DNA of 64,000 bases from Cupriavidus basilensis OR16. Lineage in GTDB: Bacteria; Pseudomonadota; Gammaproteobacteria; Burkholderiales; Burkholderiaceae. The stretch covers positions 1 through 64,000 of the forward strand of contig NZ_AHJE01000086.1 in the NCBI RefSeq assembly GCF_000243095.1, in the 5' to 3' direction. The notes beneath the pieces are model-generated. The model was not told where the DNA came from. It was given only the letters and a program-made list of their open reading frames with translations, and did not search any database. Shown here piece after piece: positions 26,623-36,432 of this stretch. Position 1 is the stretch's first letter, and every line of letters starts with the position of its first letter. Both the position numbers and the translations under genes were made by a program.

Positions 26623-27480
26623 ATGGACGCATTGAATGGTTGGTTGAAAGCAGTTCGGGCCGACGGCTTGGTGTTCGTCCGCCAAGCCGATGCGGCAACC
26701 ATCGAGTTGCAGGCTGGTGAAATGGTCATGTTTCCGCGTGGCCATGCGCATGAAGTGGCGTATTCAAAGCGCGGCCGAGCCATACCGCTCGAATCCTTCC
26801 TCGCCCAGCGCGATGGCGTTCTCGACAGCAATCCAAACGCCACCACGTTGATTTGCGGTCAGTTCAACATGGATCAGCACCTGGCGCTTCCTGCTCTGCG
26901 GGCATTGCCTCAAGTCGTGGCGTTGCGCGCCGGAATGGAACCTGGCAGCTCATCACTGAGCGATACGCTGCGCATGCTGCGTCACGAAGTGGAGACGTCG
27001 AACTTCGGCAACCATATCGTGGTGCGCAACCTGCTCTCATCCCTGTTCGTATACTTCATGCGCGGTTGGGCCGATGCGACTTCTCCAGCGGCGAACGACT
27101 GGTTTTCAGCTTTGCGCTCGCCGCAGATGACACGGGTTCTCGCGCTTATACACGAAGCACCCGACCGTGCATGGACACTGGAGGAACTCGCCAAAGAAGC
27201 TCGCTTGTCGCGTGCTGCTTTAGCCCGCAACTTCTGCGCCTTGGTCGGCGAGCCACCACACCAATATCTGACGCGCTGGCGCATGGGCATTGCCGCGCAA
27301 CTGTTGGAGGAAACCGAGTTGCGACTTGGCGAGATTGCCTCGCGCGTTGGCTATAGGTCGGAATTTTCGTTCAGTCGTGCCTTCAAGTTGGCACGGGGGG
27401 TTTCGCCGATCCAGTACCGCCGCGCACCACGGCGTTACGCACCTGCTGGTCAGCGCGAGCCTGGATCGGTTCCGTCATAG
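26623..27480 (+). CDS. AraC-family regulator with N-terminal cupin domain
   Basis: The C-terminal two-HTH domain is complete (WTLEELAKEARLSRAALARNFCALVGEPPHQYLTRWRM, LGEIASRVGYRSEFSFSRAFKLARGVSPIQYRR). The N-terminal cupin has LQAGEMVMFPRGHAHEV. From MDALNGWLKAVRADG to the cupin core about 35-45 residues fewer than expected are present, so a small in-frame deletion near 26690 is likely. ATG 26623 was chosen; GTG 26620 is possible. It is divergent from the SnoaL-like gene. Confidence 0.82.
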   Translation: MDALNGWLKAVRADGLVFVRQADAATIELQAGEMVMFPRGHAHEVAYSKRGRAIPLESFLAQRDGVLDSNPNATTLICGQFNMDQHLALPALRALPQVVALRAGMEPGSSSLSDTLRMLRHEVETSNFGNHIVVRNLLSSLFVYFMRGWADATSPAANDWFSALRSPQMTRVLALIHEAPDRAWTLEELAKEARLSRAALARNFCALVGEPPHQYLTRWRMGIAAQLLEETELRLGEIASRVGYRSEFSFSRAFKLARGVSPIQYRRAPRRYAPAGQREPGSVPS

Positions 27481-27560
27481 TTCTATGTTCAAACTGAAGG
27501 TCCACGTTGTCTGCCAAGCTCCCAGGACGCGCCACCACGGGCCTGTCAGGAATATTGCAT

Positions 27561-27932
27561 TTAGAGCCCGTTTGATAATTCAAGGATGAGCGATTCTGCG
27601 TGGCGGCTATCCACCACGCCCGCGCTTGGGCGGGGCTGCCTGCCTTCCAACTCCCTATCGAGCATCAGCACTACGTCATGTAGCGTCTGGAACAGGAACC
27701 GGCACATCAGTCGGCGAAACCACCAGTACACCGTTTGCCAGCCCGGAAAGTCCTTGGGTAGCATGCGCCAGCCACACCCCGAGCGCACCAGGTATCGCAA
27801 GGCGTTGATGACCTCCCGCAGATCAGCCTTCCTGCGCCGCCCCCGCTGTGCGGGCTTCGGCAGCAGTCCCTCCATCGCAGCCCATTCCACGTCCGTCAGA
27901 TCGCTCGGATACCGCTTTGTCTTCGCCGCCAT
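27561..27932 (-). pseudogene. IS5-family transposase, internally truncated
   Basis: From MAAKTKRYPSDLTDVEWAAMEGLLP the N-terminal DUF4096 domain is intact (YLVRSGCGWRMLPKDFPGWQTVYWWFRR), up to PSAGVVDS just before the first catalytic Asp region. It then jumps to RHAESLILELSNGL, apparently the extreme end of the original ORF. The DDE catalytic core is lost, so the element can move only if a full copy supplies transposase. Confidence 0.88.
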
Positions 27933-28011
27933 GCTTGCCTGCCGCTCTCGACGTTCTTTTTTCCACATCCGAACGTTAGAACACATCTGCGGCGAATTTT
28001 CAAACGGGTTC
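27564..28011 (-). mobile_element. Internally deleted IS5-family (IS1031/IS427-like) element with both ends and TTA target duplication
   Basis: A 448-bp element with inverted ends GAGCCCGTTTGATAATTC and, at the other end, complement of GAATTTTCAAACGGGTTC (about 16 of 18 matching). It is flanked by TTA at 27561-27563 and TTA at 28012-28014, the 3-bp TNA-type target duplication of this group. Full elements are about 800-850 bp, so about 400 bp is missing. The right-hand TTA is also the stop codon (TAA on the minus strand) of the TonB receptor, and the left-hand one supplies the transposase stop. Confidence 0.85.
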
Positions 28012-30132
28012 TTACATGCGATAGCGGATAGTCGCCATCACACTACGTGGTGCACCCGGCATGTTCAGGTTCGCGTTCGAACCGTGCGCCGACACGATAT
28101 AGCTCTTGTTGAACAGGTTGTAAAGGTTCAACTGCGCCTCGAACGGTCCGTGACGATACCAAGCCATCATGTCCGCCGTGACGTAGCCCGGCAGCGTGAC
28201 CGTGTTGGCCTGATCGGCCATCCGCGGGCCCACCATATTCAGTCCGCCGCCGACGCCAAAGCCATAGCCCAGCGTCTTGGTCAGCCAGAAGTTGCCGGAA
28301 TGGCGCGGCGTGAGCGTCGCGCGCTTGCCCTGGAAGGCGGCTGTCGACTTGGTGACCTCGGCGTCCAGGTAGGCATAGCCGGCTAGCACGCGCCAGCCGC
28401 TGCCGAGCTCGGCGGCGGCGCTCAGTTCCGCGCCGTCCGTGCGCTGCTCGCCAACCGGGATCAACGCCGTGCCGGTGGCATTTGCGATCTTCATATTGGT
28501 CCGCTCGAGCCGGAACACCGAGATCGTCGTGCTCGCCTTGCCGTCGAGCCAGTCGTACTTGGCGCCGACCTCGGTATTGTTGGTCTTCTCGGGGGCCAGT
28601 TCAGTGTTGTTGGCCGCCAGCGCGAAGGTTTCGCCCGACGGCTGGAACGACCGGCTCCATGACACGTAGTACGACTGCGCCTTCGACGGCTGCCAGACCA
28701 GGCCCGCGCGGGGGCTCCAGGCGTTGTCGGTGCGCGACAGATTTGGCTGGCCGGCTAGGCGCTGTATCGTGTCCTGCTGGAAATTGTCGTAACGCACGCC
28801 GAACAGCGCCTTCCACTGCTCGGTGAAGGTGATCATGTCCTGCGTGTAGAACGCCAGGGTCTTAGCGATAGCCAGGTTGCTCGTAGCTGGTGTGCCGCCA
28901 ACCAGGCGCGGCAGCGTCGGCAGTACCGGGTTGAACAGATCGAAGGTGCCCGGCACGGCCCTGGTAAAGTTGACCAGGTCCTTGTTCTGCTGGCCGATCT
29001 CCATGCCATAAAGGATCTCGTGCTTCGTGCCGAAGATCGTCGCCTTCTGCGTCAGGTCGGTCTGGTTGAACCAGCCGTGTTCCTCGCGGTAGACGTTGGA
29101 GTGCGACATCGTCAGCCGCTGGGTCACCTCGTTGACCGAGCTGGTCAGCGTGTTATTGCGGTCGAGCGAGTAGTGGTAGTACCGCGTGGCGTTGCGGATC
29201 GACCAGTCGTCATTGAAGCGATGGTTGATCGTGGCCGTGCCAGAGTATACGCGGGACTGGGAGTAGTCGGCGTCGCGCGCATTGGCCGCGCCGTAGTACC
29301 GCGATGCCGGCACGTCGACCGGCCGACCCTTGTATGCCGGGATACCGAAGTCGGTCACGCGGCGGTCTTCAAGGTAGTCGGCCTGCAGCAGCACGGTGGT
29401 CTGCGGTGCGATACGCAGTTCCAGCGACGGCGCGACGGCCGCGCGGTCAAGGAACTGCTGCGAGCGGTAGCTGTTTGCTTTCTCCACGGCGCCCGTGACG
29501 CGGAAAGCGGCGGCGCCGTCGGCGAACACGCGGCCCACGTCGGCCTCGGCGCGGCGGTCGGCCCACATACCGTAGCTGAGGGCGAAGTCAGTCACGTCGA
29601 GCCCCGGCTTCTTGGTCACGCGGTTGATCAGGCCACCCGACGAGCCGCGCCCGTATAGCACCGCCGCGGGCCCCTTGATGACTTCGACGCGGTCGACGTT
29701 GGACAGGTCGCGGAAGTACAGCGCATCGTCGCGGATGCCATCAACAAACTGGTCGGCGATCGCGCTGAAGCCGCGGATCGAGACCTGGTCGCGCTGCCCG
29801 TCCCCGGTGGAAAACGACACACCCGGTACGTTCTTCAGCGCATCCTGCATCGAGTTGGCGTGCTGGTCGCGCATGACGTCGGCCGTCACCACGTTGACGG
29901 TCTGCGGAATGTCGCGCAGCGGGGCTTCGGTCTTGGTCGCGCTGACCGCATTAGGCGGGTTATAGCCGGCGCCCAGCTCGCGGCCGGCATCGGCCTTGAC
30001 GATGATCTCCGGCAAGCTCTGAGCGGCAACGGGCTGGCCGGCCTCTTGTGAATAGGCGATGCCAGCAAGCATCGGCTGGCAGGCGAATACCGCAAGAACG
30101 GCACGTTGCACGGGGTGAAGATTTAGGCTCAT
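28012..30132 (-). CDS. TonB-dependent siderophore receptor
   Basis: 706 residues from MSLNLHPVQRAVLAVFACQP at 30132, with CAGGGAT upstream. A signal peptide, a plug domain (DIPQTVNVVTADVMRDQHANSM, VSIRGFSAIADQFVDGIRDD, VEVIKGPAAVLYGRGSSGGLIN) and a 22-strand beta-barrel ending in aromatic-rich ATIRYRM fit FhuE/FpvA-type outer-membrane receptors. Intact; the stop codon coincides with the target duplication of the adjacent IS5-type element. A Fur-box-like sequence lies just upstream. A carrier-protein synthetase and PPTase follow after remnants, but a siderophore link is only contextual. Confidence 0.93.
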   Translation of the reverse strand: MSLNLHPVQRAVLAVFACQPMLAGIAYSQEAGQPVAAQSLPEIIVKADAGRELGAGYNPPNAVSATKTEAPLRDIPQTVNVVTADVMRDQHANSMQDALKNVPGVSFSTGDGQRDQVSIRGFSAIADQFVDGIRDDALYFRDLSNVDRVEVIKGPAAVLYGRGSSGGLINRVTKKPGLDVTDFALSYGMWADRRAEADVGRVFADGAAAFRVTGAVEKANSYRSQQFLDRAAVAPSLELRIAPQTTVLLQADYLEDRRVTDFGIPAYKGRPVDVPASRYYGAANARDADYSQSRVYSGTATINHRFNDDWSIRNATRYYHYSLDRNNTLTSSVNEVTQRLTMSHSNVYREEHGWFNQTDLTQKATIFGTKHEILYGMEIGQQNKDLVNFTRAVPGTFDLFNPVLPTLPRLVGGTPATSNLAIAKTLAFYTQDMITFTEQWKALFGVRYDNFQQDTIQRLAGQPNLSRTDNAWSPRAGLVWQPSKAQSYYVSWSRSFQPSGETFALAANNTELAPEKTNNTEVGAKYDWLDGKASTTISVFRLERTNMKIANATGTALIPVGEQRTDGAELSAAAELGSGWRVLAGYAYLDAEVTKSTAAFQGKRATLTPRHSGNFWLTKTLGYGFGVGGGLNMVGPRMADQANTVTLPGYVTADMMAWYRHGPFEAQLNLYNLFNKSYIVSAHGSNANLNMPGAPRSVMATIRYRM

Positions 30133-30159
30133 ATCCCTGTAATGCGTTGTAATTAATAT

Positions 30160-30178
30160 TAGAATGCGACGCATTATC
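30160..30178 (-). promoter_or_regulatory. Candidate Fur box upstream of the TonB receptor
   Basis: On the minus strand the 19-mer GATAATGCGTCGCATTCTA matches the Fur consensus GATAATGATAATCATTATC at 12 of 19 positions, with the outer hexamers best conserved. It lies 28 bases upstream of the receptor start, a usual position for iron-dependent repression. AT-rich promoter-like DNA surrounds it. Confidence 0.55.
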
Positions 30179-30261
30179 ATTTAAAAGTGGTGCTGCGGTC
30201 AACGCGTGTCGGGCACCTAAGGTGGCGGGCGCGCCAAAGCGGGAGCCAAGTAGCGAAGCGG

Positions 30262-30453
30262 TCAATTAATCAAATCAATGACGCTCCAGGCAGGCTCGAC
30301 GACCTTGATGCCTCGCTCCATCGCCATGGTCTGAAGCCGCTTGTAGGCCTCATCCTCGGTCATGCCGCGCTCCTTCATCAGCTGGCCCTTGGCGCGCTCG
30401 ACTGCCTTGCGTTCGGCTAGCTGCAGGCGCGTAGCGTCGGAGGCCTCTCGGCC
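30262..30453 (-). pseudogene. ANTAR-domain remnant (NasR/AmiR-type antiterminator)
   Basis: The frame reads LQLAERKAVERAKGQLMKERGMTEDEAYKRLQTMAMERGIKVVEPAWSVI, matching the three-helix ANTAR RNA-binding domain (conserved Ala-K-G-x-L-M and Glu-A-Y/F). It stops at 30262 and upstream meets a TAG stop at about 30455 without a start. Only the C-terminal output domain survives. Such proteins bind paired hairpins in leader RNAs, often of nitrate or amide operons. Confidence 0.7.
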
Positions 30454-30454
30454 C

Positions 30455-31086
30455 TAGGAGGGGGAACGCGTCGGCGCAAGCTGTTCAAGCCTCGCTCAAC
30501 CAACTATCTGCGCGTATGTGGTGCCACGCACAGAAGTTATCGCGATCGCGTCACTTAATCTGAAGTTGTCAGCGGCTCGCTGACTTGGACGGCCCAAGAG
30601 GGGTCAAACGTCCCAACGCCCCAGTTGCGCAGTGATGGCACTGGGGCGTTGCCGCAAGAGGGGAGATAGAACCGGGATCGCTATCGTGCCTGATGATCTC
30701 GGCAATCTCTGGCCGCGAAATCTCGACGATATCGCCAATCTCCAGGCCCTCCGCCCAAGCAATGAACTGCTCACCTTGGCAAATGTGGAAGATCGTGCCT
30801 CGCCACAACTCTGGGCCGTCTCCGCTGGCATTGAGACGGATTCCGAACTAGTGACTCACTCGGCGTTGTGATGGCGCCTTGCTGTTTCAGCGAAGCCGCC
30901 CCGGGTCACGAACTTGTTGATACGAGAAGCCCCGGTAATGTCTACGCCGGCTGGCGGGTCGTTGCCCGTGGTTCGGCAATAGTTCGTGCGATTTCGCACA
31001 GAGCAAAAAATAGCGAGTCACTAGTCTGGAGCGTCAGAACACGCCGTTGCATTGAACGGTGTGTGCCGGTCTCCGTGGAGCATTGG
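30455..31086. other. Gap with no confident gene
   Basis: A minus-strand frame at about 30569-30830 encodes LWRGTIFHICQGEQFIAW followed by an IVEISRPEIAEII-like stretch; it has no ATG and no family was recognised, and may be another remnant. The rest, up to the adenylation gene, holds sequence that could carry its promoter but no clear element was seen. Confidence 0.3.
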
Positions 31087-33980
31087 ATGGATCGCTCTTA
31101 CCTGTTCGACGCGTCGTTCCGCCCCGGCGTGACCATGGGACGCGTGCCCATTTATAGCAGCACGCCCGAGCGCGCTGCGGCATCGCAATTGACCGTGTTT
31201 ACCGCGGCCCTGCAGGCATACACCGGCCAAGTCTTCAATAACTACGATACGCTACACGATTTCTCGGTACGGGAGTACCGGACGTTCTGGCAATGCTTCG
31301 TTCAATGGTCGCAGGGGCTCGCGTGGTCCGGCAGCACCGAGCCGGTCTGCGTCGGCGACGAGTGCGAGCATGCACGCTTCTTCCCGCAGCTCAAGCTAAA
31401 CTACGCGGACAACCTGCTTGGCCTGGCGGTAGCGGCGCCCGACACACCTGCGCTGACCGCATGTCACGCAGATGGCCGACGTGTACGCCTGACCCGCGGC
31501 GAACTGCGCAATCGAGTAGCTCGTCTCGCGCATGCTCTTTCGAAGTTGGGGCTGCGCGATGGGGATCGCGTGGTTGGTGTGATGCGCAACGACGCGGATG
31601 CGGTCGTTGCCGCGCTGGCCGTCACCGCGCTCGGTGCAACGCTGTCGACCGCTGCGGCCGAAATGAGCGTCGAGACGATCCTCGATCGCTTCGCGCCGCT
31701 AGCGCCGCGGCTGCTGTTCGCGCACACTGCGGAGCAGGCGTTCGACACGGGCAGGTCGCTTGCAGATAATGTCGCCGATCTGGCTGCTGCGTTGCCGTCG
31801 CTGCAGGGCGTCGTCCGGCTCGACGACGGAACCTTGCCGGGCACCGTCATGCAGCAGGTCTATTCGCTTGGCGAACTGATCGACAGCGGCGATGCCGGGA
31901 GCTTCGTGTGGCGGCGCTTCCCGTTTAATCATCCGCTTTTCATCATGTTCTCGTCGGGCACTACCGGCAAGCCGAAGTGCATCGTGCACGGCGCCGGCGG
32001 CAGCCTGCTCGAGCATCTGAAGGAGCATCGGCTGCACTGCGACCTGCGGCCCGGCGATCGATTGTACTTTCACACCTCCTGCGCGTGGATGATGTGGAAC
32101 TGGCAGTTGTCGGCGCTCGCGTCCGGGGCCGAAATCGTTACGTATGACGGTCCGATCTCGACAGTCGATGCGCTGTGGCGCCTCGTCGCCGACGAGCGCG
32201 TCACCGTGTTCGGCACAAGTCCCGCTTACCTGAAGATGTGCGAGGACGCGGGCCTGGTGCCAGGGCGGCAATTCGATCTCGGCGCACTACGCGCGATGAT
32301 GTCGACCGGTGCGGTGCTGTTCGACGCGCAGTTCGAATGGGTGCGCGATCACGTGAAGCCGCTGCCCCTGCAGTCAATCTCGGGCGGCACGGACATTCTC
32401 GGCTGCTTTGTGCTGGGGAATCCGAACCTGCCGATCTATGCGGGGGAAGCCCAATGCAAGAGCCTTGCGCTCGATGTTCAGACGTGGGAGCAGGGTGTCC
32501 GCACCAGCCGAATCGGCGAACTGGTCTGCGCGAATCCGTTTCCGTCACGTCCGCTCGGCTTTTTTGGCGACACGGACGGCAAGGGGTTTCACGCTGCCTA
32601 TTTCACCAGCAACGCAGGTGTCTGGACGCACGGCGATCGCATCGAATTCTCGCCGGAAGGTGCTGCGCGGCTGCATGGCCGTTCCGATGGCGTACTGAAT
32701 GTTCGCGGCATCAACGTTGGTCCGGGCGAAATCTATCGTGTGCTGAGCGATATCCGGGAAATTCGCGAGGCGCTGGTGGTCGAGCAGCGGTCACGCGCCG
32801 CGCCGCCTGACGACACGCACGCGGAAAGGTACGACCAGCGCATCGTGCTGCTGCTGGTCTTGCAGGATGGTGTCGCGCTGACTGGCGCGCTGGCCACCCG
32901 AGTGCGCCGCGACCTCGCACGTCGTGCGTCGCCCACGCACGTGCCCGACCGAATCATCGCCGTGAATGAGTTGCCGATCACGCATAGCGGAAAGCTGTCC
33001 GAAGCGGCCGCACGCAATGCGGTCAACGGCTTGCCGGTCGGCAATGCCGCGGCGTTACGCAATCCCGGTTGCCTCGATTCGATCCGGAACCATCCGGCAC
33101 TGAACCTGGCGGCGCGCGAAGTGCCACCCGCCGGCGAGTCCCGCGAACAACTAGAACGTCATTTGCAGGTGCTGTGGGAGAAGTTGTTCGACTTCGCACC
33201 GATCGGTCGCGACGACAACTTCTTCGAACTGGGTGGTCATTCGCTGCTCGCAGCGCGGTTGCTCGCCGACGTGCATCAGTCGACCGGGCGCACGATTCCG
33301 CTCGCGACGCTGCTGATCGCGCCGACGATCGCGCGCCTCGCCGCGGCGATCGACGAGGGCGCACCGCCGCCGCCGCCGCCGATCCTCGTGCCCGTGCGCG
33401 CCGGCACCGGGACGCCGCTATTCCTCGTGCATGGCTTGAGCGGCTCGGTGATGGAATGCTGGGGGCTGGTCTGCGCGCTGCGTAGTCCGCGGCCGGTCTA
33501 TGGACTGCAGGCACGAGGCCTTGATGGCGAGCAGCCGACACAGCGGTGCGTCGAAGACATGGCGGCCAGCTACATCGAACAGATGCGCACCGTGCAGCCG
33601 GGCGGACCGTACGCGCTTTCGGTTACCTGACGTACATGCTCGGGAAGGCGGCCGATCGCGTGGGGATGAGCCTCGGGCGCATGACGCGCCGGCCAGACCC
33701 CTTCACCGAATCGTTGCCGCCTGCGCTTCGGCGCGTGCGCGAAACGATGAGACAAGCAACGACGACCTACCGGCCGCAGCCGTATCACGCGGGCCAGATT
33801 GTCTATGTGCGCGCGGCGATTCGACACCAGAATTGGGGCGATCCGATATCGCTGTGGCGGCGTGTCGCGCGCGGCGGCTTGATGATTGCCGAAGTGCCCA
33901 GCGGCCATGGCGATATGCTCGTCGAACCGAACTTGCAGGTCGTCGCGGCGCTACTGGACGAGGGGTTGGCAAACGCGTGA
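31087..33980 (+). pseudogene. A-T-TE enzyme: acetoacetyl-CoA-synthetase-like adenylation, carrier and thioesterase domains; thioesterase frameshifted
   Basis: Start at ATG 31087 (MDRSYLFDASF), with ATG 31135 as alternative. Residues to about 650 match acetoacetyl-CoA synthetase, including FPQLKLNYADNLL, P-loop FSSGTTGKPKCIVHGAGG, HTSCAWMMWNW and the A10 lysine in ITHSGKLSE. A carrier domain follows with phosphopantetheine Ser in DNFFELGGHSLLAARL, then a Pro-rich linker and a type I thioesterase (PLFLVHGLSGSVMECW). It stops at 33630 after GGPYALSVT, where the catalytic GYSxGG should follow. The thioesterase end (GYLTYMLGKAADRVG to GLANA) continues in another frame to 33980. So the catalytic Ser segment was deleted at about 33618. 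Confidence 0.85.
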
Positions 33981-34034
33981 CGCGGCGGGCGTGTTTCATG
34001 AGGCGCCGCAAGGCGTGAGCGGGGATCGAACGGC

Positions 34035-34814
34035 ATGCACCACGATATTGTCACCGCACCGAGCGTGGGATGTACCGCGTCTCTATTTCTGCCTGATCCG
34101 AGCCGCCTCTCATTGTCGAAAAGAGCCGTGCATGTGTGGGTACTGAATGACGCTCTTATCGAACCCGCATGTTCGGCGCTCGCCCACACGCTTGCGCCGG
34201 ATGAGCGACAGCGTGCCCGAGCCTATAGACACGAAATGAATCGCAATGACTTCATTGCCCGGCGGAGCCTTCTGCGCTGGCTGATCGGCGGCTATCTGAC
34301 CTGCAAACCCGAATCCCTGCGCTTTAGTGTTACGCCGTTCGGCAAGCCCGCCTTGCAGTGGCCGCACGCTGGAAGGCTCGCATTCAGTGTTTCCCACACT
34401 CACGGGATGACGCTGCTCGCTTTCGCATGGGATTGCCGCGTCGGCGTGGACGTGGAGCGGCGGATCGACGGCGTAGACGTTGCGGGCATTGGACGCGGGA
34501 TATTCTCTCCGATCGAGGAGGAGGTGCTTGACGCGACACGACCCGATTCGGCTGCAACCCTGCTCAGTATCTGGACCCGAAAGGAAGCGCTGCTGAAGGC
34601 GCTCGGCATGGGTCTCTCCGGCGAGCCGAACGCCTATACGACGGAAGACGACTTGCTACGCGGCGAGGGCCGCTGGTGTGCTTCGCATAACGGCACAACC
34701 ATTTCCGGCTGGACGTGTCTTGACCTTGCCCTCGGGCCGGAAGTCCGCGGAGCGCTAGCCGTGTCGCTTGAAGACGCAAGCGTCGCCATGCGCCGTTGCT
34801 CGTTATCGACCTAG
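34035..34814 (+). CDS. 4'-phosphopantetheinyl transferase (Sfp/Gsp type)
   Basis: 259 residues. Motifs: SVTPFGKPAL with FSVSHTHGMTLLAFA, then the magnesium-binding VGVDVERR and WTRKEALLKALGMGL with catalytic Glu-Lys. The enzyme attaches phosphopantetheine to carrier-protein serines; the adjacent upstream carrier domain (55 bases away, same strand) is a natural substrate. Complete and, unlike its neighbour, undamaged. Confidence 0.9.
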   Translation: MHHDIVTAPSVGCTASLFLPDPSRLSLSKRAVHVWVLNDALIEPACSALAHTLAPDERQRARAYRHEMNRNDFIARRSLLRWLIGGYLTCKPESLRFSVTPFGKPALQWPHAGRLAFSVSHTHGMTLLAFAWDCRVGVDVERRIDGVDVAGIGRGIFSPIEEEVLDATRPDSAATLLSIWTRKEALLKALGMGLSGEPNAYTTEDDLLRGEGRWCASHNGTTISGWTCLDLALGPEVRGALAVSLEDASVAMRRCSLST

Positions 34815-34837
34815 GCAAATAGCTGACCACAGCTTTG

Positions 34838-35160
34838 CCTTCCGAAGCCAGGCAGCACTGCTGATTTCCACTGGGGATTGGCGGGCCCGCCGCAATCACT
34901 TCTATGGCCACCTCAAACTGCCGCAGGATACCAAGGTATTCCTGGAGCCCGTGCTTGCACACTTGGACGAGGGGCTTGCTGCCAGGTTACGCGACGCCGC
35001 CCTGCGTGGGGAACTGAGAATCGATAGTGCGATCCACATTGACGCGCTTGTGGCGAAGAAGCCGGAGGCGCCGGTTGACGCCCTGCGGTGCGCGCTCTTC
35101 GAGTGGCACCCCGGTGGCCAATTGCCGGAAATCCTGCTGGAGATCGACCCGGGCGGAAGG
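34838..35160 (+). pseudogene. Tn3-family transposase remnant
   Basis: The frame includes ISTGDWRARRNHFYGHLKLPQDTKVFLEPVLAHLDEGL and PGGQLPEILLEIDP, which resemble internal Tn3-type transposase segments. The catalytic C-terminal domain and inverted ends are absent. The same frame happens to stay open into the ChrB gene, but the regions are unrelated. It marks the left edge of the chromate block and suggests the operon was delivered by a Tn3-like element. Confidence 0.65.
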
Positions 35161-35439
35161 GGCCTGCGACCGAGTTCGCCTCCCTCGCGTGCCCTTTGCA
35201 GTCTCTCTCGGTCACCCCGTCTAGTGCCTAGAAGGCCTCTTTTTCCGGCTCGAGCGCCCATCGGCTACATCGTGTCTGGCGTCCCGCCAAACTTTCCACG
35301 CGCTTCCCTGCTGGCTTGGCCTGCGACGCCAAGCCGATTAGGTATCGATCCAGGAGACGGGATTCCCCGCCTCGCTCCAGATTTTGTAATGATCTCTACA
35401 TCATTGAAACCCACGCTAAGGCCCACTATGCTGCCTTCC
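35161..35439. promoter_or_regulatory. Region upstream of chrB, presumed operon promoter
   Basis: Between the transposase remnant and the ChrB start there is no other gene. Chromate operons are regulated by chromate-responsive ChrB in Cupriavidus, which would act here, but I cannot identify the promoter or operator with confidence. Confidence 0.35.
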
Positions 35440-36402
35440 ATGACCCCATCCCAAGACTCCTGGATCCTGCTGATTGTCAGCCTTCCCACATCGGGCGCGA
35501 CCGCACGCATGCGGATTTGGCGCACCCTCAAGGCGTTAGGCGGAGCCGCCTTGCGCGACGGAGCCTATCTGCTGCCTGCCCGCGCAGAACAGGTGGAGCA
35601 GTTCCGCGAGCTGGCCGATGAGACGCTGCAGCAGGACGGCCAAGCCTGGCTGTTGACGGTGCATCCCCATCAGGATGACGACGCCGCCGCATATCGCGCA
35701 CTGTTTGACCGAGCGAGCGAATACGCCGAACTCCTTGCATCCGTCTCGGAAGCCCGCCAGACCCTTTCCGGGCTAAGTGAGGCCGAACTCAACCGCTTGC
35801 TGCGACGGCTCGGACGCATTTATGAAGCGATTCGCAAGGTCGACTTCTTTCCCAACGAGGCGTCCTTGCGTGCTGAAGCGCAGTGGCGAGACTTCACCGG
35901 CGCCATTGAAACGATCCTGTCGCCGGGAGAGCCGCATCCTGCTGCCGGCGCCATCGCGCGGCGCGACCCCACGCAATACCAGGGGCGGCTTTGGGCAACC
36001 CGCCGCCATCTTTGGGTCGACCGGGTGGCGTGCGCTTGGCTGATCCAGCGCTTCATCGACCCCCACGCCCGTTTTCTGTGGCTCGAATCCCCCAGTGACT
36101 GCCCCACCGACGCGTTGGGCTTCGATTTCGACGACGCGACATTCACCCATGTTGGCGAGAAGGTTTCCTTCGAGGTGCTGCTTGCGAGCTTTGGCCTGGA
36201 CGCGAATCCGGGATTGCAGCGCCTGGCGGGGATGGTCCACGCGCTGGATGTCGGCGGCCCGACCGTCCCCGAAGCGAGCGGGTTCGAGGCGATTCTGGCC
36301 GGCGCCCGCGAGCGGTTAGCCGACGACGATGCGCTGCTGGCCGAAATTGGCTTGGTGCTGGATTCCCTGCATGCCCACTTTTTGAATAACCGGAAGCGCT
36401 AA
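35440..36402 (+). CDS. chrB: ChrB, chromate-sensing regulator
   Basis: 320 residues from MTPSQDSWILLIVSLPTSGATARMRIWRTLK; ATG 35428 is also in frame. The N-terminal ChrB domain (ALGGAALRDGAYLLP, EQVEQFRELADE) is followed by the C-terminal domain with RRHLWVDRVACAWLIQRFIDPHARFLW and ALGFDFDDATFTHVGEKVSFE. ChrB represses or activates chr genes in response to chromate. It is intact and is followed 30 bases later by chrA. Confidence 0.92.
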   Translation: MTPSQDSWILLIVSLPTSGATARMRIWRTLKALGGAALRDGAYLLPARAEQVEQFRELADETLQQDGQAWLLTVHPHQDDDAAAYRALFDRASEYAELLASVSEARQTLSGLSEAELNRLLRRLGRIYEAIRKVDFFPNEASLRAEAQWRDFTGAIETILSPGEPHPAAGAIARRDPTQYQGRLWATRRHLWVDRVACAWLIQRFIDPHARFLWLESPSDCPTDALGFDFDDATFTHVGEKVSFEVLLASFGLDANPGLQRLAGMVHALDVGGPTVPEASGFEAILAGARERLADDDALLAEIGLVLDSLHAHFLNNRKR

Positions 36403-36432
36403 CCGTCACCGACTCCATCTCAAGGAAGATCA

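Noticed and set aside
30569..30808. Minus-strand hypothetical protein
   Set aside because: No ATG in a suitable place, a stop shortly upstream, and no recognisable family; noted only as possible remnant.
34768..35439. Apparent 544-residue fusion of a Tn3 transposase piece with ChrB
   Set aside because: The frame happens to be open, but the ChrB start motif (MTPSQDSWILL) is normal at 35440 and the upstream part is transposase remnant.
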